NCBI GenBank assembly: GCA_963848675.1
Contig: CAWKEY010000030.1
Location: 1 to 64,000 of the forward strand
Direction: 5' to 3'
Length of the DNA: 64,000 nucleotides
DNA from: CAWKEY01 sp963848675
GTDB lineage: Bacteria > Pseudomonadota > Gammaproteobacteria > Methylococcales > Methylomonadaceae
Positions 42,897 to 52,365 of the stretch are shown here, piece by piece (position 1 is the stretch's first letter; each line of letters opens with the position of its first letter). Both the position numbers and the translations under genes were made by a program. Below the pieces are notes generated by a model. It saw only the letters and a program-made list of their open reading frames with translations, was not told where the DNA came from and ran no database searches.

Positions 42897-45800
42897 TCAA
42901 TGCAAAGTAGAAAACTGAACCTGCTGCACATACTGAAACACCACATCGGCGCGGGCCTCGATGTCTTCGTTGGAAAAGTCATCAGGCATTCCAGCCAGCA
43001 GTTGGTCGATGATCGCCGCCTTCATTTGCGCCTGACTTGAAGCCTTATCGCGTAAGTTACCCAAGATCTGTTGATGTTGAACGATGGTGTCCATAAGATC
43101 CTGAGCCACCTTTTTTATCTTGGTAATGTCGCTTTTGGTGATGGCGTCTACATCCTTGGATAACAAATCAAACACGGCCAGTGCCTTATCGTCTTTGAAG
43201 CCCTCGCGAATGTAGCGCTTTTCTTCTTCGTTAAGCGCCTCATGCGTCTTAAACAACTCCTCAAAAACCCGCTGAATTTCGGCGTCGTCTTTATCCTGGT
43301 TGTATTCGGCAATAATTTCCTGATAACGCTTGAGAAGATCGATGCGGGTTGGATTCTGCTTAAGCATGGCTTCCAACCGGGCTTCGATGCGTTCTTGAAG
43401 ATCCAGTATTGTCTTGGCTTTGTAGGGTGATTTTTCAAACTCGATGCGCAGACGCTCAAAATCGATACCGGATAAGTCATACTGCTTTGGCGAACTGTTA
43501 ATTTGATTCTTCGGCGCAACCTCCAGCGCAGCATCAATTACTCCCCGAATATCCTGCATGATCGCGGTAATGTCGACCTTAGGCCTGGGCTTCTGCAGCA
43601 GGTTGTACAAGGCACTGATCGCGCTATCCTGGGGTTCGTAGGCAAACAATCCTGAATGGGGAAATAAACCACGGAAACGGTCCGCCACATCCTCGGCCAG
43701 CACCAAAAAAGTCTTTTTGCTTTCCGCTGATTTGCTCACCGCATTTTGCGCATCTAACAACGCCTGCCAACTTTCACTCCCTTCTCTAGCGCGGATTAAC
43801 ACCTCCAGATCAAAATTCACCGAAGCAAGGTGCGCCCGTACTTTGTCGATGGCAGATTCGTACTCTAAGAGCGCTTTTTCTTCATCAATAAGCGGGTCGG
43901 TGGGGTTTTCTTTACCGCCTTGGGCATAAGTTGCCAGTGCTTTGCGCAGGCTTTTCAACATACCGTTGTAATCAATGATCAAGCCATTTTTCTTGTTCGC
44001 TGCCACCCGGTTGACGCGGGCGATAGCCTGCATCAGCGTGTGACCCTTCATCGGCTTGTCCAGATACAGCGTCGCCAGCGATTTGACATCAAAGCCGGTC
44101 AGCCACATTGCGCAAACCACGGCAACTCGGAAAGGATGTTTATTGTCCTTGAAGCATTCGTCGATGGCCTTGCCGTCAATACCTTTAGACATGGCCTCAC
44201 GGTAAGGCACCATGTCGATACCTTCGGCGGCGAAATCTTTCACTTCGTTCTGCTCGGGGCTGAAAATCGGCCGAATCTGAGTGTCCGCCATCCAGGCAAT
44301 CTGTGCTCGAAGCCTGGCGACATAGGCTGTTTCAGGTTTGCCCGCTTTGGCGAAAACCATCTCTTCCTTTTCTAATAACCCACGCAAAACCACAATCTTC
44401 TCGTCCCATTTAAGCTGAATGCGTTGAGTCATCTTGGCGCAGGTGACTTTGTCGATACAAACCATAATGGCTTTGGCATTCCCGCCGTACTTGGGCGGAT
44501 CACCTGCCTTGCTTGGCGTCTCCATCAAACGCCAGCGCTGATGAAAGTGCTCGACAAAATCGGTGGCGACATCATTCAGGTGGGAATCGGAAGTGAGCAC
44601 GGGGTATTCGCGTGCCAATTCGCGATAGAGTTTTTCTTCCTGCTCCTCGGTCAGTTCACCTTCCTGGCGAGCGGCGTCGACGCGCGCGGCGATACGAGCG
44701 TTCAGTTCGTAATCGACAATCTTTAACTTCTCGCCGCGATTTTCGTAATACAACGGCAAGGTAGCGCCATCCGCCACCGCACGTTGAAAGTCGTAAATGG
44801 AAATGTACGGACCAAACACCTGCTCAGTAACACTACGTTCTGGCCCGTCGATTAACGGCGTGCCGGTAAAGCCAATAAACTTGGCTTTGGGCAGCGCCAT
44901 GCGCATATTCAGCGCTAAGCTTCCGTACTGGGTGCGATGGGCTTCGTCGGACACCACGATGACGTCGTCACGCTGGTTCCAGGCATCACGGACACGATTG
45001 CGGAATTTATGGATTAAGCTAAAAACATAACGCCGATTCTGATCGCGCAATAACCGCTCCAAACCTTCGGCACCGGTCGCTTTATCGCCTCTGTTGGTCG
45101 ATACACCGCAGCCAACAAAGGTCTTGTGAATTTGGTCGTCCAGTTCCTTACGGTCGGTCAGCAGCACGAAGGTATAGCCCGCCGACACAGTGCGATGCAC
45201 CTTCTGGCAGAAAAACACCATCGAGTAACTTTTACCACTGCCTTGCGTGTGCCAAAACACCCCCAACTTGCCTGCCAACACCGCTGGATTGACGTTACCT
45301 TCCTTGAGCCAATCGATGGCTCGATTAACGCCCATGTACTGATGATTGCGCGCGACAATTTTCACGGTCTGCTCTTCGCTGCTATCAAACAGCGTGAAGT
45401 TTTCCACGATGTCGAGCAGCGCGGTCTTGCTGCACAAACCTTGCAACAGAATCGACAAAATAGGCTTAAGCGGCGGCTCGTCATGTTTCGGTGCCGGATC
45501 GAGATCGTCTTCGTTCTGCCGTTTCCAGCGGTAAAAATGATCCCAGGTGCTGGTAATCGATCCATAACGCGCATCAAGGCCGTTAGAGACAATAACCAGC
45601 GCGTTGTAATGGAACAGCTGAGGGATGGTGTCCTTGTAATCGGTGTAGTTGTCGTCAAACGCCGCCTTCAAGCCTTTGTCATGCCGCTTGAGTTCGATGA
45701 ACAACAACGGCAGGCCATTGACGAAACCCACCAAATCACAGCGTCGCCTAAAAATGGCCCGTTTTGCACCCACAATTCGCGCACCACGATAAAATCGTTT

Positions 45801-46201
45801 TCCTTAGGCTTGTCGAAGTCGATGACACGAACATGCACATCATCGGCGGCTTCACCGCCAGGCGACTTTAAGGTGATGCCATCGCGCAGCAAACGCCATT
45901 TCTCGGCGTTGTGCTGGAGCAGCGTCTTGGTGGGATCGGCATCCAGCAATAAATCACGGGCCTGGTGTAACTTGGAACGGCCAGATTCAGTGGCAGCCAG
46001 TCTGGGATTCAACTTGGTCAGCGCCTTATCCAACTCTCGCACCAACACCACTTCGCCGGCATCCTTGCGTCCCAGCAGCGAAACAGGGCCAAAAGTCTCG
46101 GCGTTGAAGGCGTAGACCGAGCGCCAGTCTAATGCCTGCTCAAACAGCTTGGCAGCCGGTTCCTGGACGTTGTTGTCTTCTGAATGTTTGTCGTTTGCCA
46201 T
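42897..46201 (-). pseudogene. hsdR: Type I restriction endonuclease R subunit, one-base frameshift
   Basis: About 1101 residues when repaired. The N-terminal nuclease domain starts at MANDKHSEDNN and runs to VVRELWVQNGPF; a missing base in an A5 run (45750-45754, T5 on the coding strand) shifts the frame, and the other frame continues with RRRCDLVGFVNGLPLLFIELKRHDKG, which carries the nuclease ExK motif. The motor domain follows with Walker A (WHTQGSGKSYS), DEAH (VVSDEAHRTQYG), GFTGTPL and later helicase motifs (FKDNKHPFRVAVVCAMWLTGFD, MQAIARVNR). Six T residues would restore WVQNGPFFRRRCDL. It is the last gene of hsdM-hsdS-hsdR. Either a real inactivation or an assembly error. Confidence 0.9.
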
Positions 46202-46479
46202 GCCTTATATCCTTAACTTGATTTCTGATGGTTACCGACGCTTCGGCACAGCAACGATTCCCTCTCCCTCCGGGTGAGGGCCGGGGTGAGTGGATCAAAA
46301 TAACGCATTTTTCTTATTTTAATTCTCCTCACCCTACCCTCTCGGCAATTGCTCCTGCATTGCCCTACTACCCCACATCCCTGTGGGTATCCAGCAGGAG
46401 AGGGGATTTGTGCTGCGCGCCAGATTGATTTTGGTTCATGCCCAGTTATTCGCGTTTCGGCGTCAACATCAAGCATCAC
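46202..46479. repeat. Dispersed CTCTCC repeat between hsdS and hsdR
   Basis: Positions 46260-46406 are a copy of the repeat also seen at 14091-14185 and 52201-52302 (CCCTCTCCCTCCGGGTGAGG, then TGGATCAAAATAA, then CTCACCCTACCCTCTC). This copy has an extra segment of about 45 bp before its closing AGGAGAGGGG. No gene in the gap. Confidence 0.7.
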
Positions 46480-47658
46480 TTAAACCCGGATTGCGCCGGA
46501 CATGAGTTTGGGGAGCAGTTCGTCACGGGCTTTTGCTAGTACTGTATTTTGCTTCAACAGATTGTGCTTTAGGCAGAGACTCGGCTCGCAGCGCTCATGA
46601 AAATCCTTTAGGATCTCTGGTGACGGAACTAATACTTCCGCTGCCTCGAAATCTTTTGCCGACACGGCAGGATAGGCGGCACCGGTTGCGCGATTACTTA
46701 GAAAGGCTGCAAATTCATCGGAAGTCGTCACCAAGTAAAGGTACGAGAACGGAATCGTTTTGACTGATAGCACCGCAAATCCCGTCGAAACCACCATATT
46801 GTCATCAGGTTCCCATATAAGGGTGAAAGATTTACGATTTGGGCGAACGCAAGACCAAATTACATCGCCGTGCTGCACTAACCGTCTGGCTCGTCCAGGC
46901 GCGTCTGCAAAGGACATTTCGGTAGCCTCTCGAATTACGCCGGTTTCGACCGAAGCAATATCAATGTATTGGATCACATCCGGCGCAGATTTGGCGCTTA
47001 GGCTTGCTCGATTGACTGCAGCTACAACAGACAAGGGGGCGAATCGCCACCCTTCCGGCAAACCATCCTGCCATTTCACCAACTCATGCCCCGGAAACCG
47101 CAGATTGACGAACCACTCGCGGTACAGTAAGCGCGCCGATTCCTCGAGCAAGGCGATACGGCGACGGTTGGTTTCGATCAGGTCGTCGTAGGCAGAAAGT
47201 ATCTTGCCAATTTCCCGTTGCTTGTCTAGTTCAGGTAGTTCAAATTCGAGAGATTTAAGTGAATTAATATCAGCTCGCTGTCGACCCGACGCCCCGACCA
47301 TGCTTTGAACCGCAGCACTTCGTAATTCATCCAGCTGTGAAAGGTAATAAACGAAGCTGGAATCCGACAGACCGTCTTTAGCTCTCAGGACAAAAAACTC
47401 TGTTGAACCAAAGCCAATGACACCCGGTTCAGCAACGAATTGTGCGATCTTTCCATTCTCTAAGCATGGTGTGATTCGCGCAAATAATGTATCACCATGT
47501 AAAAAACGCGCCCCTCCTCCGGAGAAGATTCTGAATTCATTACTTTTAACATATCTAATTCCAGGTTGGATTCGTTCCATTCCGACAAACGAATAATCAG
47601 CCCCCTTATCCAATCTAACTGGGGGGTTGAATTCAATATAGTTAGACAAAGGCCTCAT
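46480..47658 (-). CDS. hsdS: Type I restriction-modification specificity subunit HsdS
   Basis: A 392-residue specificity subunit with two target recognition domains. The first conserved region is LEFELPELDKQREIGKILSAYDDLIETNRRRIALLEESARLLYREWF (about 135-185), the second near the C-terminus SPEILKDFHERCEPSLCLKHNLLKQNTVLAKARDELLPKLMSG. These helical repeats space the domains. N-terminal domain includes FVGMERIQPG and LFARITPCLENGKIAQF. Its start ATG overlaps the hsdM stop (ATGA at 47655-47658). Uninterrupted, but without an intact HsdM it cannot function in place. Confidence 0.92.
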   Translation of the reverse strand: MRPLSNYIEFNPPVRLDKGADYSFVGMERIQPGIRYVKSNEFRIFSGGGARFLHGDTLFARITPCLENGKIAQFVAEPGVIGFGSTEFFVLRAKDGLSDSSFVYYLSQLDELRSAAVQSMVGASGRQRADINSLKSLEFELPELDKQREIGKILSAYDDLIETNRRRIALLEESARLLYREWFVNLRFPGHELVKWQDGLPEGWRFAPLSVVAAVNRASLSAKSAPDVIQYIDIASVETGVIREATEMSFADAPGRARRLVQHGDVIWSCVRPNRKSFTLIWEPDDNMVVSTGFAVLSVKTIPFSYLYLVTTSDEFAAFLSNRATGAAYPAVSAKDFEAAEVLVPSPEILKDFHERCEPSLCLKHNLLKQNTVLAKARDELLPKLMSGAIRV

Positions 47659-47810
47659 TCAAACAACTCCGTAAAGCTCGCTTGAATGCAGATCGCAAGA
47701 CCAGCGGCTTTCTCATTCAATTCCGCCAGCTCACTATGAATTTCCATCATCCGGGTCCTGAATCCCTCGCCGTCGTCATCATCTTCGACATTCAGCGCCA
47801 CGCCAACATA

Positions 47811-48950
47811 TACTCCGCGCGGTCAACTTTTCGGTTTTTTAAAATAACTGGAAGTTCATAGTCATCAAGCTTTGCATCTCATTTTTGAAACGAGTACCAA
47901 GATCACTGATGCAGCTATTGATGCTGTTTCTGAAAGTATCGAAACGATCGTAATGCTTGCTATACAGAACCTCTTTTTTAACGAAACGCCATAACCGTTC
48001 GATCAAATTCAGGTTGGGTGAATAGGGAGGCAAATAAAGCAATTCAATATTCAATGCTTTTGCCTTGTTGGCGACCGACTGGCATTTTTGATATCTGGCA
48101 TTATCCAATATTAGGGTGATGGGCCGCCCGCTATCAGCATATGCATTGGCAATTTTTTCGAGGAATTCGCAGAAAACATCCTGGTTAATATAGGTATCAT
48201 TGGTTACCGTGATGGCCTCGTGCGTGATCGTGTCATAGGCGCCCAAGACATTGTGGCGTTTGCGCCCGCTGGCAGATGGCAGCAATAGCCGTACGAAGCA
48301 CCAGACCATCCCTAAAAATGCACCCATCACAAAGTGAGCCGCATCGACGAACAGAACGGTACGTTTACCCTGTTTAGCCTGGTCCAGAATGGGTTGCAAT
48401 TGGTTGTCGTGAAATTCCTGTTGAGCGTGCCTCTGCTTGTCATCCTCCATCGCTTTACCGGGAACCACGCCACAACGCCTGCATTTCATACCGATTTTTT
48501 TCATAAATGCCCGGCAAGCAGACGGCTTCAAACGGACGCCTGTCTCTTTATCGATCATCTCTATAGCTTGGTTGACCGTATGGGGAAGTTGCTTTTTAAA
48601 AAGTTCCTTCAGCTGTTCTGTATATGGCTCCAATTGGCTTTTGGGTTGGTAATAATTTTCTTCCAATAAGCCTGGTAAACCGCTTTCGTCATAATTCTTC
48701 GTGTAATTGCTCACCGTGTCTTCATTAATCCTTAATATCTCGGCAACTTCCTCGCGCCGGTATCCTTTTTTTCTAAGGTAAACCACCAAGCATTTTTTTC
48801 GTACGCGTGAATTCGTATTCAATGTCATTTCAGGAAAAAGTTCGTCCAATTGTTTTTCAATCATCGCTTCATGTCAGGGGGTGTTTAATTTCGGTGCTTT
48901 TTACAATATTTTAGAAGGGATGAAAACCGGTATATTGACCGCGTGGAGTA
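47811..48950 (-). mobile_element. IS630-family insertion sequence in hsdM
   Basis: A 1140-bp element with ends TACTCCGCGCGGTCAA and, in inverted orientation at the right, TACTCCACGCGGTCAA. It is flanked by TA dinucleotides (47809-47810 and 48951-48952), the fixed target duplication of the IS630/Tc1 group. It splits the hsdM codons for PGRYVGV. The transposase is intact. Confidence 0.93.
47839..48864 (-). CDS. IS630-family transposase
   Basis: A 341-residue transposase: N-terminal helix-turn-helix (RVRKKCLVVYLRKKGYRREEVAEILRINEDTVSNYTKNY) and a DDE_3 catalytic domain with VLFVDAAHFVMGAF (Asp), ITLILDNARYQKC (Asp) and PYSPNLNLIERLWRFVKKEV (Glu). All catalytic residues are present and the frame is complete. 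Confidence 0.94.
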   Translation of the reverse strand: MIEKQLDELFPEMTLNTNSRVRKKCLVVYLRKKGYRREEVAEILRINEDTVSNYTKNYDESGLPGLLEENYYQPKSQLEPYTEQLKELFKKQLPHTVNQAIEMIDKETGVRLKPSACRAFMKKIGMKCRRCGVVPGKAMEDDKQRHAQQEFHDNQLQPILDQAKQGKRTVLFVDAAHFVMGAFLGMVWCFVRLLLPSASGRKRHNVLGAYDTITHEAITVTNDTYINQDVFCEFLEKIANAYADSGRPITLILDNARYQKCQSVANKAKALNIELLYLPPYSPNLNLIERLWRFVKKEVLYSKHYDRFDTFRNSINSCISDLGTRFKNEMQSLMTMNFQLF

Positions 48951-49585
48951 TAACGCCCCGGTGTCAGCGAATAGTCATTAGCGGCAATCTCGGCTTGCGT
49001 GACCGCCTTGCATAAGCCGGGCACATCTTCATACAAGCCCTGCGGGAAGCGGCTCAACAGCCAGTGGCCTTGGGCGATGAAGTAGCTGGCACGCTTGCAG
49101 GCATCCACGGCCAGATCGCGCACGGTGGGTTTTTCGCGTTTTTTCAGGTCGCGGGGCAACGAGGCTTTTTTGGCTTCGCGGGCACTATCGAAGGCCAAGC
49201 CGGGCCACTGGCGAGCGCGCAGACTTTTTTCCGCCAACTCCAGCAGCTTGAGAACCGCCTTGTGGCGAGCTTCCAGTTCGGCCAGCGCGGTTTTCAAGAT
49301 CGGGTTAAAGGCTTCTAGGCGGTTTTGCTGGGCTTTGCGCGTGGCAAAATCCGCATCCTGGCCCAACGCTTCGATGGCCGACAGTTCTTTGCTTGCGGCA
49401 TGCAACAAAGCATCCAGCGTGGTTTGGCATTCGGCATGTTGCGCTTGCAGGTCAGCCAGAGCGCTGCGGTAGTCTGCTAGCACTTCGTCGCTCAGTCCGT
49501 GTTCTTCACCCAGCTTGTCGCGCACGGCGGCAACGGCCTTGCTGTCTTCGGTCTGTTTGCCAAGCGCCGCCAGATCAGCGATTAA

Positions 49586-50533
49586 GAGCTTATCCATAAA
49601 TAACTTGATAAATTTCAGATTATTGGAAAATAATTGCACATTTGGGTTTTATAAGAGGTTGCAATTTCTTGAAAAGGTTACAAAGCTGGAAAGTATCGGA
49701 TGATTTTTGGGCAAGAGTGGAACAATTGATTCCAGAGCGGAAAAGGCATTCAACAAAGGACTATAAACGCAAGCCAGGTGGAGGCAGAAAAGCCCAAAAC
49801 CCGCGAAAAGTATTTGAGGGGATTCTTTATGTTTTGCGCACAGGTTGTCAATGGAAAGCCCTGCCTAAAAGTGACTATGGTAGTGCCAGTGCTGTTCACA
49901 GGTATTTCCTGGAATGGCAGGCATCAGGCATGTTTGAAAAGTTATGGCGTGCCAGCTTATTGGAATATGACGAACTGGAAGGCATTGCCTGGGAATGGCA
50001 AAGCCTTGATGGGGCAATGGTTAAGGCGCCGTTAGCACTGGAATCGGTGGGCAGAAACCCTACCGACCGAGGTAAAAACGGTAGTAAAAGAAGCCTGTTA
50101 ACCGATGAAAAGGGATTGCCCTTAGCCCTCGTGATCAGTGGTGCGAACACCCATGATGTCAAGTTACTGGCTGATACCCTGGATGGGATTATTATCGAGC
50201 GTCCTGACCCGGACACTCTCAAACAAAACCTTTGCCTGGATGCTGGCTATGTGGGCGAGCCGGCTCGGCGCGAGATTGAGGAAAGAAGCTATATCCCTCA
50301 TGTCAGGCCACGAGGTGAGGAAATTGCAGAAAAAGACAAAAACCCTGATTTCAAGGCTAGACGGTGGGTGGTTGAAGTTTGTCATTCGTGGTTTAACCGG
50401 TTCAGAAAACTCTTGGTGCGCTATGAAAAAATGGACCGTAGCTACCTCGGCTTACTTATGCTGGCTGCTTCTATTATCGCCTTACGTAAAATACGGCCAA
50501 AAAATCAAGTAAATATTATTTATGGATAAGCTC
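49586..50533 (+). mobile_element. IS5-family insertion sequence in hsdM
   Basis: A 948-bp element with inverted ends starting GAGCTTATCCATAAATAA, flanked by the 3-bp direct repeat TAA (49583-49585 and 50534-50536), as expected for the IS427 group of IS5. It is inserted in hsdM between codons for VENL and IADLAAL. The transposase is intact and opposite in orientation to hsdM. Confidence 0.93.
49642..50529 (+). CDS. IS5-family transposase
   Basis: A 295-residue single-frame transposase. Typical motifs: EGILYVLRTGCQWKALP (N-terminal), SLDGAMVKAPLALESVGRNPTDRGKNGSKRSLLTDEKGLPLALVISGANTHD with the first Asp, LCLDAGYVGEPARREIEE (second Asp), and RRWVVEVCHSWFNRFRKLLVRYEK (Glu). The C-terminus (NIIYG) is encoded in the right terminal repeat. 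Confidence 0.93.
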   Translation: MGFIRGCNFLKRLQSWKVSDDFWARVEQLIPERKRHSTKDYKRKPGGGRKAQNPRKVFEGILYVLRTGCQWKALPKSDYGSASAVHRYFLEWQASGMFEKLWRASLLEYDELEGIAWEWQSLDGAMVKAPLALESVGRNPTDRGKNGSKRSLLTDEKGLPLALVISGANTHDVKLLADTLDGIIIERPDPDTLKQNLCLDAGYVGEPARREIEERSYIPHVRPRGEEIAEKDKNPDFKARRWVVEVCHSWFNRFRKLLVRYEKMDRSYLGLLMLAASIIALRKIRPKNQVNIIYG

Positions 50534-52024
50534 TAAGTTTTCGACCATCTGACTGTCTGCGCTCAGGTGTGCCGGTAATGTCGCGAGCTTTTGGCCGACC
50601 TGGTTTTGATAGCGTGCCAGTAGCGCAATAAACTTGTGATGTTCCCCGCGATACAGCCAAGTAATCGCATTAAGGTTAGCAAGCTGTTCGTCGGTAAACA
50701 CATGCGAGCGGGCAGACACCACGGTGTAAACGTTGCGGGCGTCGATCATCAACACCGTGTTAAGCAGGTCGGCGGGTTTGCCTTTGTCGTAAAACCACAG
50801 CGAACACGGCAAGCTGCGGGTATAGAAAAACTTGGGGCCGATGGACATCATCACATCGACATGACCGGTTTCAACCAGTTTCTGACGAATGTCGCGGTCT
50901 TTGTTGCCTGCATCCGAGGCGCTGGAAGCCATGACGAACCCGGCACGGCCATTGGCGTTTAAATAGCTGTAGAAGTATTGAATCCACAGGCTGTTGGCAT
51001 TGGAGATGTTCTCACCTTCGCCGCCGTTTTTGCCTTTGCTCTTGCCGGTAATGCCCGGCAGGCCGAAAGGCAACCGCCCCGTTTGGTTTTCACCGACTTG
51101 GCTTTTAATCTTGGCGACCTGCACGCCATCAACGTTGAACGGCGGATTCGCCATCACGAAATCGCAAAGACCGACGAGTTGATGATGGTCTTCGTAGAAG
51201 GTGTTGCCGATGCGGATTTTGCCTTCCAAGCCATGCACAGCCAAGTTCATCCGTGCCAGTTTGCTGTTGAGGTCGGCTTTTTCCTGGCCGTAAAAAGTGA
51301 TGTCGATGTCGTGGGTGTTCTGATGACAAACGTCTTCGATGAAATGGCCGGTCTGCACAAACATGCCCGCCGAGCCGCAAGCTGGATCAAGCACGGTACC
51401 GTGGCCGGGTTCGATAATGTTAACAATCATCCGAACCAGACTGGGCGGTGTAAAGAACTCGCCGCCTTCCTGCGCGCCGCTTTGGGCGAACTGGTTAAGG
51501 AAGTATTCATAAATGCGCCCGAACACGTCGCCCTTGGCTTGTGCGAGTACCGGGCTGTTGAAGATTTTGACCAGTTCCACCAATAAGTTACCCTCTTGCC
51601 CAAGTCCGATATAGTCCTTTGGCAAAGCGCCTTCCAGCAACTTGTTGCCGTTCTGGTCGGTGACGGAATCTTCAATGGCGATCATCGCGTCGCGGATCGC
51701 TTCCCCAACATTGGTACCAGTCGGCAAAGCAGCAATGTAATCGTAACGTGAGGTTTCAGGCAGGTAAATTGCCGCCTTACCCTGAAAGCCGAGTTTGATG
51801 CGTTCTTCTCGCAGCGCACCGGTGGCACGAGCGGGAATATCCTTCTCCACATCAGGCAGCAAGGCATTGAAACGCGTGGTGGCATGACGCATGAAGATCA
51901 GCCCGAGCACGGGCATCGAGTATTCATTGGCGGTGAGCTTGGAATTAGCGCGAAGCTGGTCAGCCGCTTCCCAGAGGTCGTCTTCGAGTTGTTTGAGTTC
52001 TTGGTAATCCATTAAAGACGCCAT

Positions 52025-52365
52025 ATAAAAAATTCGAGGTAACCATACGAATGTGGTTACCTTAAATTAAAAAGCATGAATGTGAAGTGTTCAACCTGGA
52101 AGGAAAATTGCCGAATTTTTCCTGAAATGCGTGACATCATTTTCTGTTTCAGTCTGCAGGCACTCTAAAAGCTTAGTAACTACTCAGCGCGGTAATTCGC
52201 CCCTTCTCCCATCGGGAGAAGGCTGGGATGAGGGGATCAAAATAAGTATTTTTCCCTTGCTTTAGACTCCCTCACCCTACCCTCTCCCGCTGGAGAGGGG
52301 CTGTTGTACTTCTCGCTGAATAGTTACAGCGCTTATTTCATTAATTATGAGATCTGACAAATTTT
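52025..52365. repeat. Gap between gyrB and hsdM with dispersed repeat
   Basis: No gene. Positions 52201-52302 are the third copy of the CTCTCC repeat (CCCTTCTCCCATCGGGAGAA, GGGATGAGGGGATCAAAATA, CTCACCCTACCCTCTCCCGC). It marks the junction between the accessory region and the conserved origin block. Confidence 0.65.

Larger units (their letters stand above)
47655..52024 (-). pseudogene. hsdM: Type I DNA methyltransferase HsdM, interrupted by two insertion sequences
   Basis: Three pieces: 52024-50534 (N-terminal half), 49582-48951 and 47808-47655. The first holds the SAM-binding motif LDPACGSAGMFVQTGHF and the catalytic motif NPPF within DFVMANPPFN, plus QNTHDIDITFYGQE. The second holds a coiled coil and DYSLTPGRY, the third YVGVALNVEDDDDGEGFRTRMMEIHSELAEL. 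An IS5-family element (49586-50533, TAA duplication) and an IS630-family element (47811-48950, TA duplication) separate them. Deleting both with one copy of each duplication leaves 2277 bp, exactly 759 codons in one open frame, so only the insertions inactivate it. Confidence 0.93.
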
